Of a stretch of 7,124 nucleotides of DNA, positions 1 to 5,386 are shown piece after piece; position 1 is the first letter of the stretch, and the number at the start of each line of letters is the position of its first letter. The translations under genes and the position numbers were made by a program. The notes under the pieces were generated by a model, which saw only the letters and a list, made by a program, of their open reading frames with translations, ran no database searches and was not told the origin of the DNA. Source of the stretch: Saprospirales bacterium (GTDB taxonomy: Bacteria; Bacteroidota; Bacteroidia; Chitinophagales; Saprospiraceae); assembly GCA_003448025.1 (NCBI GenBank), contig DLXL01000097.1, positions 8,443 through 15,566 of the forward strand, in the 5' to 3' direction.

Positions 1-103
1 GGGGCGACCCTCGTGGTCGCCATTCGGGTTTATGAGGTTTATGAGGTTTATAGGATTCATGCAGGGGCGACCCTCGTGGTCGCCATTCGGGTTTATAGGT
101 TTA
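1..103. repeat. Two tandem copies of a 63-bp repeat with a REP-like hairpin
   Basis: A 33-bp block at 1-33 recurs exactly at 64-96, giving a 63-bp period. Each block starts with a perfect dyad: stem GGCGACC, loop CTCGT, stem GGTCGCC (3-21 and 66-84). Each dyad is followed by units of the type CGGGTTTA or TGAGGTTTA (25-59 and 88-103), the first copy having two identical 9-mers at 33-50. The array probably extends left of the window. GC-rich GGGGCGACC/GGTCGCC palindromes recur in intergenic DNA of several bacterial groups, including Bacteroidota; that is from memory and was not searched. No RAYT-type transposase is visible here. Confidence 0.85.
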
Positions 104-121
104 AAATAAACATCAATTGTT

Positions 122-871
122 TTGTTTTTCGCCAAAAAAAGAACATTAAAAGGATTAATCCATATAGATGGAGTGGCATTGCCGGTCCGGGTGGTACTGG
201 ACTTGGCCAGTGGTCATTATTACAGTCTGACCACCCGTCGCATTACATTGCGGTTGCCCATAACCGCCAGTGAAGCTATGATCCGTGATTTCCTGCATAC
301 GGTGCAGGAGTGGGTGAAGGTGCAGTTTGAGCAGCAACCGGCCTACCGGGAGGCCTATTTTGGCAAGCAATTCAGGCATGGAGAACTGCTAACGGTTGGG
401 GAGCGCAAATATGTACTTTCCCTGGAATTCAAGGATCGGATTACCAGTTCTGCAAAACTGGTGGGCGATACTATTTGTCTGGAGCTGAATGAAAACCTGA
501 ATTCCTGGCAACGAACCAAAACTGCTAAAACGCTGCTTTCCCGCATTGTTGCCAAGGATTTTCAAAAGGAAATTGCACACAGGGTAACAGAAATGAATGC
601 CCGCACTTTCCGGCAGCCTATTCGAAGCATCAATTTGAAATACAATCACTCCAATTGGGGCAGTTGTTCCAACGCAGGGAATGTTAACCTGTCTACCCGA
701 CTGTTGTTTGCTCCCCGATCCGTACAGGATTATGTGATCCTGCATGAACTGGCGCATTTAATAGAGATGAACCATTCGGATCGTTTTTGGGCATTAGTAT
801 CGCAGCATATGCCCGATTATCAGCAGGCAGAGAAATGGCTCAAAACACATCGGGCTAAATGTGATTTTTAA
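122..871 (+). CDS. YgjP-like zinc metallopeptidase (DUF45/M48-related)
   Basis: This is a predicted cytoplasmic zinc-dependent peptidase of the YgjP/DUF45 family (PF01863). The C-terminal third has the zinc site H208-E-L-A-H212 with a third likely ligand at H218 (EMNH), followed by the family's downstream DRFW. The family block N-x-x-WGSCS...GNVNLSTRLLFAP lies just upstream, around residues 178-202. The N-terminal half is the typical beta-rich part. The 249-aa length is normal and no signal peptide is seen. The start is uncertain: the frame opens only after a stop at 107-109 and contains no ATG before codon 53, so TTG at 122 is the best choice (ATT at 116 is possible). The TTG lies in TTGTTTTG (117-124), one mismatch from a TAnnTTTG -7 box, so the true start could be a later GTG or TTG. 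The haemoglobin gene follows after 26 nt, suggesting an operon. The physiological substrate is unknown. Confidence 0.88.
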   Translation: MFFAKKRTLKGLIHIDGVALPVRVVLDLASGHYYSLTTRRITLRLPITASEAMIRDFLHTVQEWVKVQFEQQPAYREAYFGKQFRHGELLTVGERKYVLSLEFKDRITSSAKLVGDTICLELNENLNSWQRTKTAKTLLSRIVAKDFQKEIAHRVTEMNARTFRQPIRSINLKYNHSNWGSCSNAGNVNLSTRLLFAPRSVQDYVILHELAHLIEMNHSDRFWALVSQHMPDYQQAEKWLKTHRAKCDF

Positions 872-897
872 CATCACTTATACCATATGACTCCGCT

Positions 898-1287
898 ATG
901 GCAAAACCAGATATCACCACTCCCGCCGACATTAAGCAACTCATTGACGCCTTTTACGAAAAAGTAAAAGCTGATGAGGTGATAGGCTATATCTTTAACG
1001 ATGTTGCCCATGTAGATTGGGCACATCACTTACCTATTATGTATGCTTTTTGGGAGTTTTTGTTGCTGGATACGCCAGATGCATACCGGGGCAATCCAAT
1101 TCAGAAACACCTGGATTTACACCAAAAAGTGCGGTTGAAAGCGGAGCATTTTGATCGCTGGCTCCTGCTGTTTCAGTCTACTGTAGATGAGTTGTTTGCC
1201 GGCCCTTCAGCAGACAATGCCAAATTCCGGGCTTTTGCTATTTCCGAGACCTGGAAGCCGAAGTTTGACGGGCCGTTTGCGGTGTAG
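898..1287 (+). CDS. Group III truncated haemoglobin
   Basis: This 129-aa cytoplasmic haem protein belongs to the truncated 2-over-2 globins, group III (Campylobacter Ctb type). Matching features are the opening DIKQLIDAFY with the B10 tyrosine at Y20, the segment DWAHHLPIMYAFW with a candidate distal E7 histidine at H43/H44, GNPIQKH with the probable proximal F8 histidine at H71, and EHFDRWLLLF with the G8 tryptophan at W88. Family members bind O2 and NO and are usually linked to nitrosative-stress handling or oxygen chemistry, but the role here is not shown. It starts with ATG 26 nt after the metallopeptidase stop and has no promoter box of its own in that gap, so co-transcription is likely. 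The length is normal for the family. Function beyond haem binding is inferred. Confidence 0.9.
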   Translation: MAKPDITTPADIKQLIDAFYEKVKADEVIGYIFNDVAHVDWAHHLPIMYAFWEFLLLDTPDAYRGNPIQKHLDLHQKVRLKAEHFDRWLLLFQSTVDELFAGPSADNAKFRAFAISETWKPKFDGPFAV

Positions 1288-1353
1288 TCTTGGTTGAGCT
1301 ATAATATTAAAATTGACTGTGCTATGCGAGGCAATTCCCTTACACAGCAAATA

Positions 1354-1707
1354 TCATACACTTTCAACTAATAAATTATTTTGCCCCCCCTGCAATTGTT
1401 CTGTTAAATAAGCTATTAACTTACGAAAAGTCCCATTTTCTTCTTCAAGCTTAAGATTTTTTTGTAACATCAAATTATTTTTTTCAGCTGGAAACTCATT
1501 AGAGTCCAAGTTAAAGTTCAGAATATCATCAACACTGCATTGGAACCCTTTGGCAAGCCTGTCTAAATAGTCCAAATTAAGCGTAGTTTCACCCGATTCA
1601 ATTCTTTGATAAGTACGTAAAGGGATATTTACCAAATCTGCGGCTTGAGCTTGAGATAACATTCGTTTTTTACGCACTGCGATGACGATTTTGTGCATGT
1701 TTTGCAT
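1354..1707 (-). CDS. XRE/Cro-type HTH transcriptional regulator with C-terminal coiled coil
   Basis: This 117-aa protein is a small DNA-binding regulator. Residues about 7-62 form a helix-turn-helix of the XRE/Cro/C1 class: SQAQAADLVNIPLRTYQRIESGE contains helix 2, the turn and the recognition helix, and LDYLDRLAKGFQCSVDDIL completes the five-helix fold. Residues about 74-106 (EKNNLMLQKNLKLEEENGTF and on) are charged and heptad-like, suggesting a coiled coil for dimerisation. Start is ATG at 1707; a second Met lies three codons in. It points away from the Cys-rich lipoprotein gene, and a good promoter upstream has its -33 element inside a repeated candidate operator, so autorepression and control of the divergent gene are plausible. 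A run of seven G on the coding strand (complement of 1384-1390) lies at Gly107-Gly108 near the C-terminus. Target genes are inferred from position only. Confidence 0.85.
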   Translation of the reverse strand: MQNMHKIVIAVRKKRMLSQAQAADLVNIPLRTYQRIESGETTLNLDYLDRLAKGFQCSVDDILNFNLDSNEFPAEKNNLMLQKNLKLEEENGTFRKLIAYLTEQLQGGQNNLLVESV

Positions 1708-1760
1708 AGGTTAAAATAAAATTATGGTAATTAATTATGTTATCCTTCTACCTAACAACA

Positions 1761-1791
1761 CAAAAATAGGCTTTTGGCTGAGAATTGCCAA
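1761..1791 (-). promoter_or_regulatory. Bacteroidota-type promoter of the XRE regulator
   Basis: On the minus strand TTG (1791 to 1789) is followed by 20 nt and then TATTTTTG (1768 to 1761), a full match to the TTG-N17-23-TAnnTTTG pattern of Bacteroidota primary promoters. Transcription would begin near 1754, giving a leader of about 47 nt before the ATG at 1707. The -33 TTG lies inside the first 13-bp direct repeat. Confidence 0.55.
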
Positions 1792-1820
1792 TATTGTCGC
1801 CATTCCCGCCAATTTTGTCG
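1787..1820. promoter_or_regulatory. Tandem 13-bp direct repeats, candidate operator
   Basis: GCCAATATTGTCG (1787-1799) and GCCAATTTTGTCG (1808-1820) match at 12 of 13 positions and are spaced exactly 21 bp start to start, two turns of B-DNA, so both would present the same face. The core of the first, CAATATTG, is a perfect palindrome. The first copy covers the -33 element of the XRE promoter. This is the geometry expected for a dimeric repressor binding cooperatively, most simply the adjacent XRE protein acting on its own gene. Binding is inferred. Confidence 0.5.
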
Positions 1821-1955
1821 TTTATCATATTATCAGAAAGAACGGACATTTGAACCTAGTTACTCCACCGAGTTGGCCATTAGGTTGGAGTTATTGATTT
1901 CCAATGTAAGGTAAATACTTAATTTATACTCAAAAACCCGTAATTGGCTCCTCAA

Positions 1956-1987
1956 TTGCCCGCTTGAATTATTTCGACCTTCATTTG
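1956..1987 (+). promoter_or_regulatory. Possible promoter of the Cys-rich lipoprotein gene
   Basis: TTG at 1956-1958, a 21-nt spacer and TTCATTTG at 1980-1987 match TTG-N17-23-TAnnTTTG except for T in place of A at the second -7 position. The implied start near 1994 gives a leader of about 30 nt before the ATG at 2024. No better candidate is seen in the region, but the match is imperfect. Confidence 0.35.
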
Positions 1988-2023
1988 GATTCTCCTTATT
2001 TTTCACACTTTTAAATCTTTCAA

Positions 2024-2680
2024 ATGAAAAAGTTACTCTTCTTAAATGGCGTCTTAATACTGCTATCTCTGATCCAATTTTTTCACTCCTGCTCACCTAA
2101 CCCACTTGAAAACGAGCAAAAGGAATTTGATCCATTTTATTCAAAATCGGTACTGCGTTCCTTACCTTTAGAGGACCAAAAGCAGGCATGGATAGCTCGG
2201 CTTAAATCTTATCAAAATCTCGACTTGAGCGTGCCGCAAAAGGCAATACTGGAAAACATGATCAGTGATTTGCAGGAAATGGAATCTGGTAAATTTTTCT
2301 TGGCAGAAAGTCTTAGAAACAATGCCGCTTCATTGGCTAAGATCATGCCACAAGTAGATTTTGTAAACTTATTTTGCGAGGTATCATCCGCAATACCAAC
2401 ATTGCAAAAATCCGGACCGGTTTGTTCTGATTATGTCATAAATGAAATAAGAACGGATGTTGGGCCTGCTCCAAAATCTGAAATGCAAGTGACTTACCGT
2501 ACTCCACTTTGTGACTGTAATTGGACATGTAATCAGCAATTAGATAATTGTCTCTATGGAGGCGAACTTTTATCTGCTTGTTCAGGAGGTGCGACTACTG
2601 GTTGCTGTACTCCAGCGCCAGGATGTGGCTTATTCGGCTTGGGTACATGTACTGGAAAGGTTGAATGTGCAGGAGAGTAA
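2024..2680 (+). CDS. Cys-rich lipoprotein resembling fulvocin C-related bacteriocins
   Basis: This 218-aa protein is predicted to be exported. It begins with MKK and a hydrophobic stretch to F20, then F-H-S-C23, a loose lipobox of the relaxed kind tolerated in Bacteroidota; a non-lipidated signal peptide remains possible. Residues about 43-90 (SLPLEDQKQAWIARLKSYQN, then LSVPQKAILENMI) look like the short helical region found before the Cys-rich end in proteins annotated as fulvocin C-related bacteriocins. The last 56 residues carry ten cysteines (163, 165, 169, 176, 186, 194, 195, 201, 209, 215), opening CDCNWTC and including TGCC and PGCG; two more are C118 and C134. An even set of closely spaced Cys rich in Gly and Thr suggests up to five disulfides. 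The next gene downstream encodes a membrane thioredoxin. Family assignment is from memory of sequence style; antibacterial activity is not shown. It could instead be a Cys-rich surface protein of other function. Confidence 0.65.
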   Translation: MKKLLFLNGVLILLSLIQFFHSCSPNPLENEQKEFDPFYSKSVLRSLPLEDQKQAWIARLKSYQNLDLSVPQKAILENMISDLQEMESGKFFLAESLRNNAASLAKIMPQVDFVNLFCEVSSAIPTLQKSGPVCSDYVINEIRTDVGPAPKSEMQVTYRTPLCDCNWTCNQQLDNCLYGGELLSACSGGATTGCCTPAPGCGLFGLGTCTGKVECAGE

Positions 2681-2786
2681 ACATAATAATTAGTTGTTGA
2701 TGGCAACCCGTACCACATACTTTTAAAGTGTCGTTTAGGTACTTGTGCAAATCAACTGCCAACATTTGTTAGTACTCATTGCTTAT

Positions 2787-2851
2787 TTTCAAGGCAGAGA
2801 CACAGGAATTTAATTATACCACATACCTAATCCTGTGTTTCTGCCTTGAAA
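2787..2851. repeat. Inverted repeat with 21-nt arms, possible terminator or processing hairpin
   Basis: The left arm 2787-2807 (TTTCAAGGCAGAGACACAGG and one more base) pairs with the right arm 2831-2851 at 20 of 21 positions; the exception is a G-U wobble in RNA. The loop is 23 nt (2808-2830). No clean U-tract follows, so a classical intrinsic terminator is uncertain. A weaker two-part dyad lies just upstream (GTACT 2739-2743 with AGTAC 2771-2775, and CAAAT 2748-2752 with ATTTG 2764-2768). Together they fill most of the 267-nt gap between the lipoprotein and the thioredoxin gene and could attenuate or stabilise transcripts. I see no other gene in this gap. Confidence 0.75.
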
Positions 2852-2947
2852 TAGTCAAATAAATTTTATTGATTAAAGCAAGGTGGTAACCTTAATGCAA
2901 TAGTTTTTACTAAATGGTAGAAAGCTAAATTTTCAAAAAAACACAAC

Positions 2948-3910
2948 ATGAAAAAAAAATTGGCTCTTTTGGCATACGGCTTTGTGTTAATTTCAATTTG
3001 GAGCATCTGTTTTTTATCATATGGAATGGTTAATGAAAAAACGGCATTCATGGGGTTGGTTTTTACTCCGTTGAGTGTGTACTTCCTACAACGCGAATAT
3101 GATTTTACATTAAGTTTATGGGATAAATGTGCTATAGCCATCCTGCCTGCACTTTATGTATTCGCTTTGTATTACACCTTGTACGATCTGAATTACTTTA
3201 AAATGCAACTCGATAATTTCCCTGCATTTTATCAGCTGTTTTTCTATCTCCATATTATCAACCCGGTTACTATCGCTTTCCTCGTATTGCTTCTTGCACT
3301 ATCCTGGCTAAAAGACCTGACCAATCCAAGAAATATTTTTATTTTTGGTTTCATCGCTGTGTTTTACAGTTACTTTTTCATGTTTGAATGGAAAAGCCAT
3401 TGGTTTATGGGAAGAAGGGTCAATTTTGATACGGAAGAAAACAGCACCGCTGATGTACAAAAACTAAGGGATACGAGCTTAAATGCCAACGTGAATCTGG
3501 CAAATTTTTCCTTCATCAACTCAAGTTTGGATACTGTAAATTTAGTAGACCATTCAGGCAAGTACATACTTCTCGAAACATGGGCAGAAACTTGCCCTCC
3601 TTGTTTGAAAGCTATTAAAGAAATGCCCGACTTCTATGCATCAATGAAAGATAAGATGTCGGTTTATTACGTGTACGAGCACCGGAAAGCGAGCGTTCGG
3701 AGAAATTTTGATAAAATATTTGGCTTTAAGGAAATCGAAGACAAGTCAAAAATGCTTATCGATGTTGAGCAAGAATTATACTTTGCCCTTAACATGGAGG
3801 GATATCCTTATTTTTTACTTTTTGACTCCACAGGCAAGCTTGTTTATCATTTACGAGGTTATGGCGATAAGGATTTGATTGCCGCAAGGATATCTGAACA
3901 TGTGAAGTAG
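2948..3910 (+). CDS. Membrane-anchored TlpA/thioredoxin-like thiol-disulfide oxidoreductase
   Basis: This 320-aa protein has an N-terminal membrane part and a C-terminal redox domain. Five hydrophobic segments are visible at about 4-26, 32-48, 60-80, 95-121 and 129-147. After a polar linker, residues about 178-318 form a TlpA/AhpC-TSA-like thioredoxin fold: LANFSFINSS, then GKYILLETWAETCPPC with the active pair C216-PP-C219, then EGYPYFLLFD with the probable cis-proline at P287 and a closing G-K-L-V-Y strand. Five helices would place the redox domain across the membrane from the N-terminus, probably in the periplasm. Its position after a ten-Cys exported protein suggests formation or repair of those disulfides, which is inference. 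The start is ATG at 2948; codons 2-4 are a run of nine A, a possible slippage site. TAAATTTT (2926-2933) resembles a -7 box but no -33 partner is seen. A general cytochrome-maturation or reductant role is the main alternative. Confidence 0.85.
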   Translation: MKKKLALLAYGFVLISIWSICFLSYGMVNEKTAFMGLVFTPLSVYFLQREYDFTLSLWDKCAIAILPALYVFALYYTLYDLNYFKMQLDNFPAFYQLFFYLHIINPVTIAFLVLLLALSWLKDLTNPRNIFIFGFIAVFYSYFFMFEWKSHWFMGRRVNFDTEENSTADVQKLRDTSLNANVNLANFSFINSSLDTVNLVDHSGKYILLETWAETCPPCLKAIKEMPDFYASMKDKMSVYYVYEHRKASVRRNFDKIFGFKEIEDKSKMLIDVEQELYFALNMEGYPYFLLFDSTGKLVYHLRGYGDKDLIAARISEHVK

Positions 3911-3995
3911 CCTACACAACTGGACATTTTGGTTTAAAACCTCGTAGGATTTGTAAACCTGCGAGTTTTTAAACCAAAATGCCTAGTTGTGTGGG
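3911..3995. repeat. 85-bp long imperfect palindrome with nested REP-like core
   Basis: The outer arms 3911-3944 and 3962-3995 are complementary at 30 of 34 positions (two of the exceptions are G-U in RNA). The core continues the stem: CTCGTAGG, loop ATTTGTAAA, CCTGCGAG (3941-3965), giving a near-continuous hairpin. It begins at the base after the thioredoxin stop codon and ends 25 bp before the convergent ATP-grasp gene's stop. T-rich DNA flanks the core on one strand and A-rich on the other, so it may act as a two-way terminator. The core resembles AAACCTCGCAGGTTT-type palindromes that I recall from Bacteroidota intergenic DNA; this was not searched. Confidence 0.8.
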
Positions 3996-4019
3996 AGCAG
4001 CCATTTGACCACATCACTT

Positions 4020-5219
4020 TCATGGCTCAAAGAACCCCACACTCGACCCCACCCACTCTTTGCCTTTGTTATAACGAACACCCACCATTTCGCCTTTGCT
4101 CATACGAACCAGGTTATTGACCAGCCTGGGGGCTTCCCAGCCTTTATCCCACAACATCATCATCCGAATTTCACATTTGGAAGGCTCATTCGGATCAGTG
4201 GTTTGCACACCGGCTACGTATTCCACCTTGCGCTGAAGGATAAAATTGGACGGATCATCCACAGATTCCACGTCTTCGCGAGTGATATTAATTTTTACGC
4301 CCTGGCCTGAAAAAGAAAACAGGGGCTTAAGCACCCAATTTTCCAAATCCGCCGGAATTTCTTTTAACTCATTGACAAACAATGTCTTTGGCACAAAATC
4401 GCTTTGGATAAATGGCAGAGAATGTTTGGAAATACGGAAAAACCAGTTAGGATGGCCCACCCATTCTGCATTCACCTCTGTGGTCATGTCCCATTCCCGG
4501 GGCAGATCAGCCCGGCGCTCCAGTTCATCAAAAATAATCCGGTTATAAATCCGCTCCACCCCTACCCTGCGGCCATTTTCATCCAGATAATAAAGGTCCC
4601 TGCCCTCGCGCTTTAATTTCGACAAACACAACACCTTGATACCAAGGTATTTTGCGGTACCCCAAAAATCTATGCGTGTATTTTGTTTTTCCGGCTCTAC
4701 CTCCAGCAGAATCACATTTTCCGGTTTCGACTGCCCTACAATCACCTGGCGCAGCAGATCTATGTATCCATGCTCATCCAGTCCTCCAAAGAGGTGATGG
4801 TAAGATGCCGGTATATCAAAATGTTTTCGATAGCTGGTGGCCAGCAGGTGCTGAAAGAAATAGAGCGATGGAAATCCCTGCATCTCAATGAGTTGAGGCA
4901 CAAACACGCCATTTTCATCTTTGCAAATGCCAAAATCAAGTTGTAAAAACTGCGTGTGCTCATGCTCTCCGGGCACCCTTAAATGATCGGGTAAGGCAGC
5001 TTCACTCCGTTGTTTGAATCCCGGCGCAGTGATCACCGAACAGATATCCTCAACCCCCTTTAGCAATTTGTTTTTCAGATCTTTGGGTACAAAAATGGGC
5101 GTTTCAGAGATTCGGAAGGTACAAGGCTCTCCATAAGAGGTATTCATGGTATGCAAAAAAGCCTCGTATTTTTCCTGAGTAAAGGCTGCATTATACCGTT
5201 GACGTAATTCCTGATGCAT
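4020..5219 (-). CDS. Conserved ATP-grasp-like protein of unknown function
   Basis: This 399-aa soluble protein has no signal peptide or membrane segment. I do not recognise a named gene. Its features suggest an ATP-grasp fold: WVLKPLFSFSGQGV (295-308) looks like the ATP-binding lysine (K298) plus glycine-rich loop; FILQRKV (326-332) fits the adenine-side strand; KCEIRMMM (348-355) fits the acidic and basic metal or phosphate residues; and the end RMSKGEMVGVRYNK supplies further candidate ligands. An acidic motif QLIEMQGFPS (109-118) and LQLDFGICKD (92-101) lie far upstream, reminiscent of permuted ATP-grasp enzymes such as the glutathionylspermidine synthase group, where an IE-type motif precedes the loop. 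ATP-grasp enzymes usually join a carboxylate to an amine or thiol; the substrate here is unknown. Start is ATG at 5219. It is divergent from uppS and convergent with the thioredoxin gene, so it is probably a single-gene unit. Fold assignment is moderate. Confidence 0.85.
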   Translation of the reverse strand: MHQELRQRYNAAFTQEKYEAFLHTMNTSYGEPCTFRISETPIFVPKDLKNKLLKGVEDICSVITAPGFKQRSEAALPDHLRVPGEHEHTQFLQLDFGICKDENGVFVPQLIEMQGFPSLYFFQHLLATSYRKHFDIPASYHHLFGGLDEHGYIDLLRQVIVGQSKPENVILLEVEPEKQNTRIDFWGTAKYLGIKVLCLSKLKREGRDLYYLDENGRRVGVERIYNRIIFDELERRADLPREWDMTTEVNAEWVGHPNWFFRISKHSLPFIQSDFVPKTLFVNELKEIPADLENWVLKPLFSFSGQGVKINITREDVESVDDPSNFILQRKVEYVAGVQTTDPNEPSKCEIRMMMLWDKGWEAPRLVNNLVRMSKGEMVGVRYNKGKEWVGSSVGFFEP

Positions 5220-5248
5220 GCGAAAGATGAAAATAATTGGTTGAAGGG

Positions 5249-5283
5249 GGAAGGTAGTATTTTTTATTTTTTTCCGGCATCAA
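5249..5283 (-). promoter_or_regulatory. Weak candidate promoter for the ATP-grasp-like gene
   Basis: On the minus strand TTG (5283 to 5281), 24 nt, then TACCTTCC (5256 to 5249). The -7 box departs from TAnnTTTG at its last two fixed positions and the spacer is one base over the usual range. The implied leader of about 23 nt is reasonable. The divergent gap (5220-5386) also holds the dyad TCCTG-tatct-CAGGA (5291-5305). Confidence 0.2.
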
Positions 5284-5312
5284 TTTCCTGTCCTGTATCT
5301 CAGGATTTTCAT

Positions 5313-5347
5313 TTTGAGGAAATAATGGTCAGCGAGATGTACCTTTG
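5313..5347 (+). promoter_or_regulatory. Bacteroidota-type promoter of uppS
   Basis: TTTG at 5313-5316, a 23-nt spacer and a perfect TACCTTTG at 5340-5347. Transcription would start near 5354, leaving a leader of about 33 nt before ATG 5387. The box contains the TTG at 5345 that opens the longer reading frame, which argues that this TTG is promoter DNA and not a start codon. Confidence 0.6.
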
Positions 5348-5386
5348 TCGGCTTTTCAATCCCCTGATTCCATTGATCGCCTAACC

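Larger units (their letters stand above)
1708..2023. other. 316-bp divergent intergenic region
   Basis: This gene-free stretch separates the XRE regulator (-) from the Cys-rich lipoprotein (+). It holds a promoter for each gene and a pair of 13-bp direct repeats, listed separately. It also contains a small dyad, ACTCCA at 1862-1867 against TGGAGT at 1886-1891, with a further CC/GG beyond a one-base bulge. The rest is AT-rich with no RNA gene that I can recognise. An antisense GTG-started frame crosses 1860-2096, but it covers the lipoprotein start and has no family resemblance, so it is not annotated. Confidence 0.7.

Noticed and set aside
1..103. CRISPR array
   Set aside because: Only two copies, the 'spacer' is itself built of GGTTTAT repeat units, and no cas gene is present.
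13..273. 86-residue frame over the left repeat
   Set aside because: It translates the tandem repeat and then an out-of-frame part of the metallopeptidase gene; composition is repeat-driven.
1288..1353. Terminator between the haemoglobin and the regulator genes
   Set aside because: Only a 5-bp CTGTG/CACAG pairing with a long loop is visible; too weak to call.
1860..2096. 78-residue minus-strand frame
   Set aside because: It starts with GTG, runs antisense across the lipoprotein start and its promoter, and has no recognisable motif or promoter.
3987..4946. Several plus-strand frames inside the ATP-grasp gene
   Set aside because: They are antisense shadows of a well-supported 399-aa gene and lack motifs.
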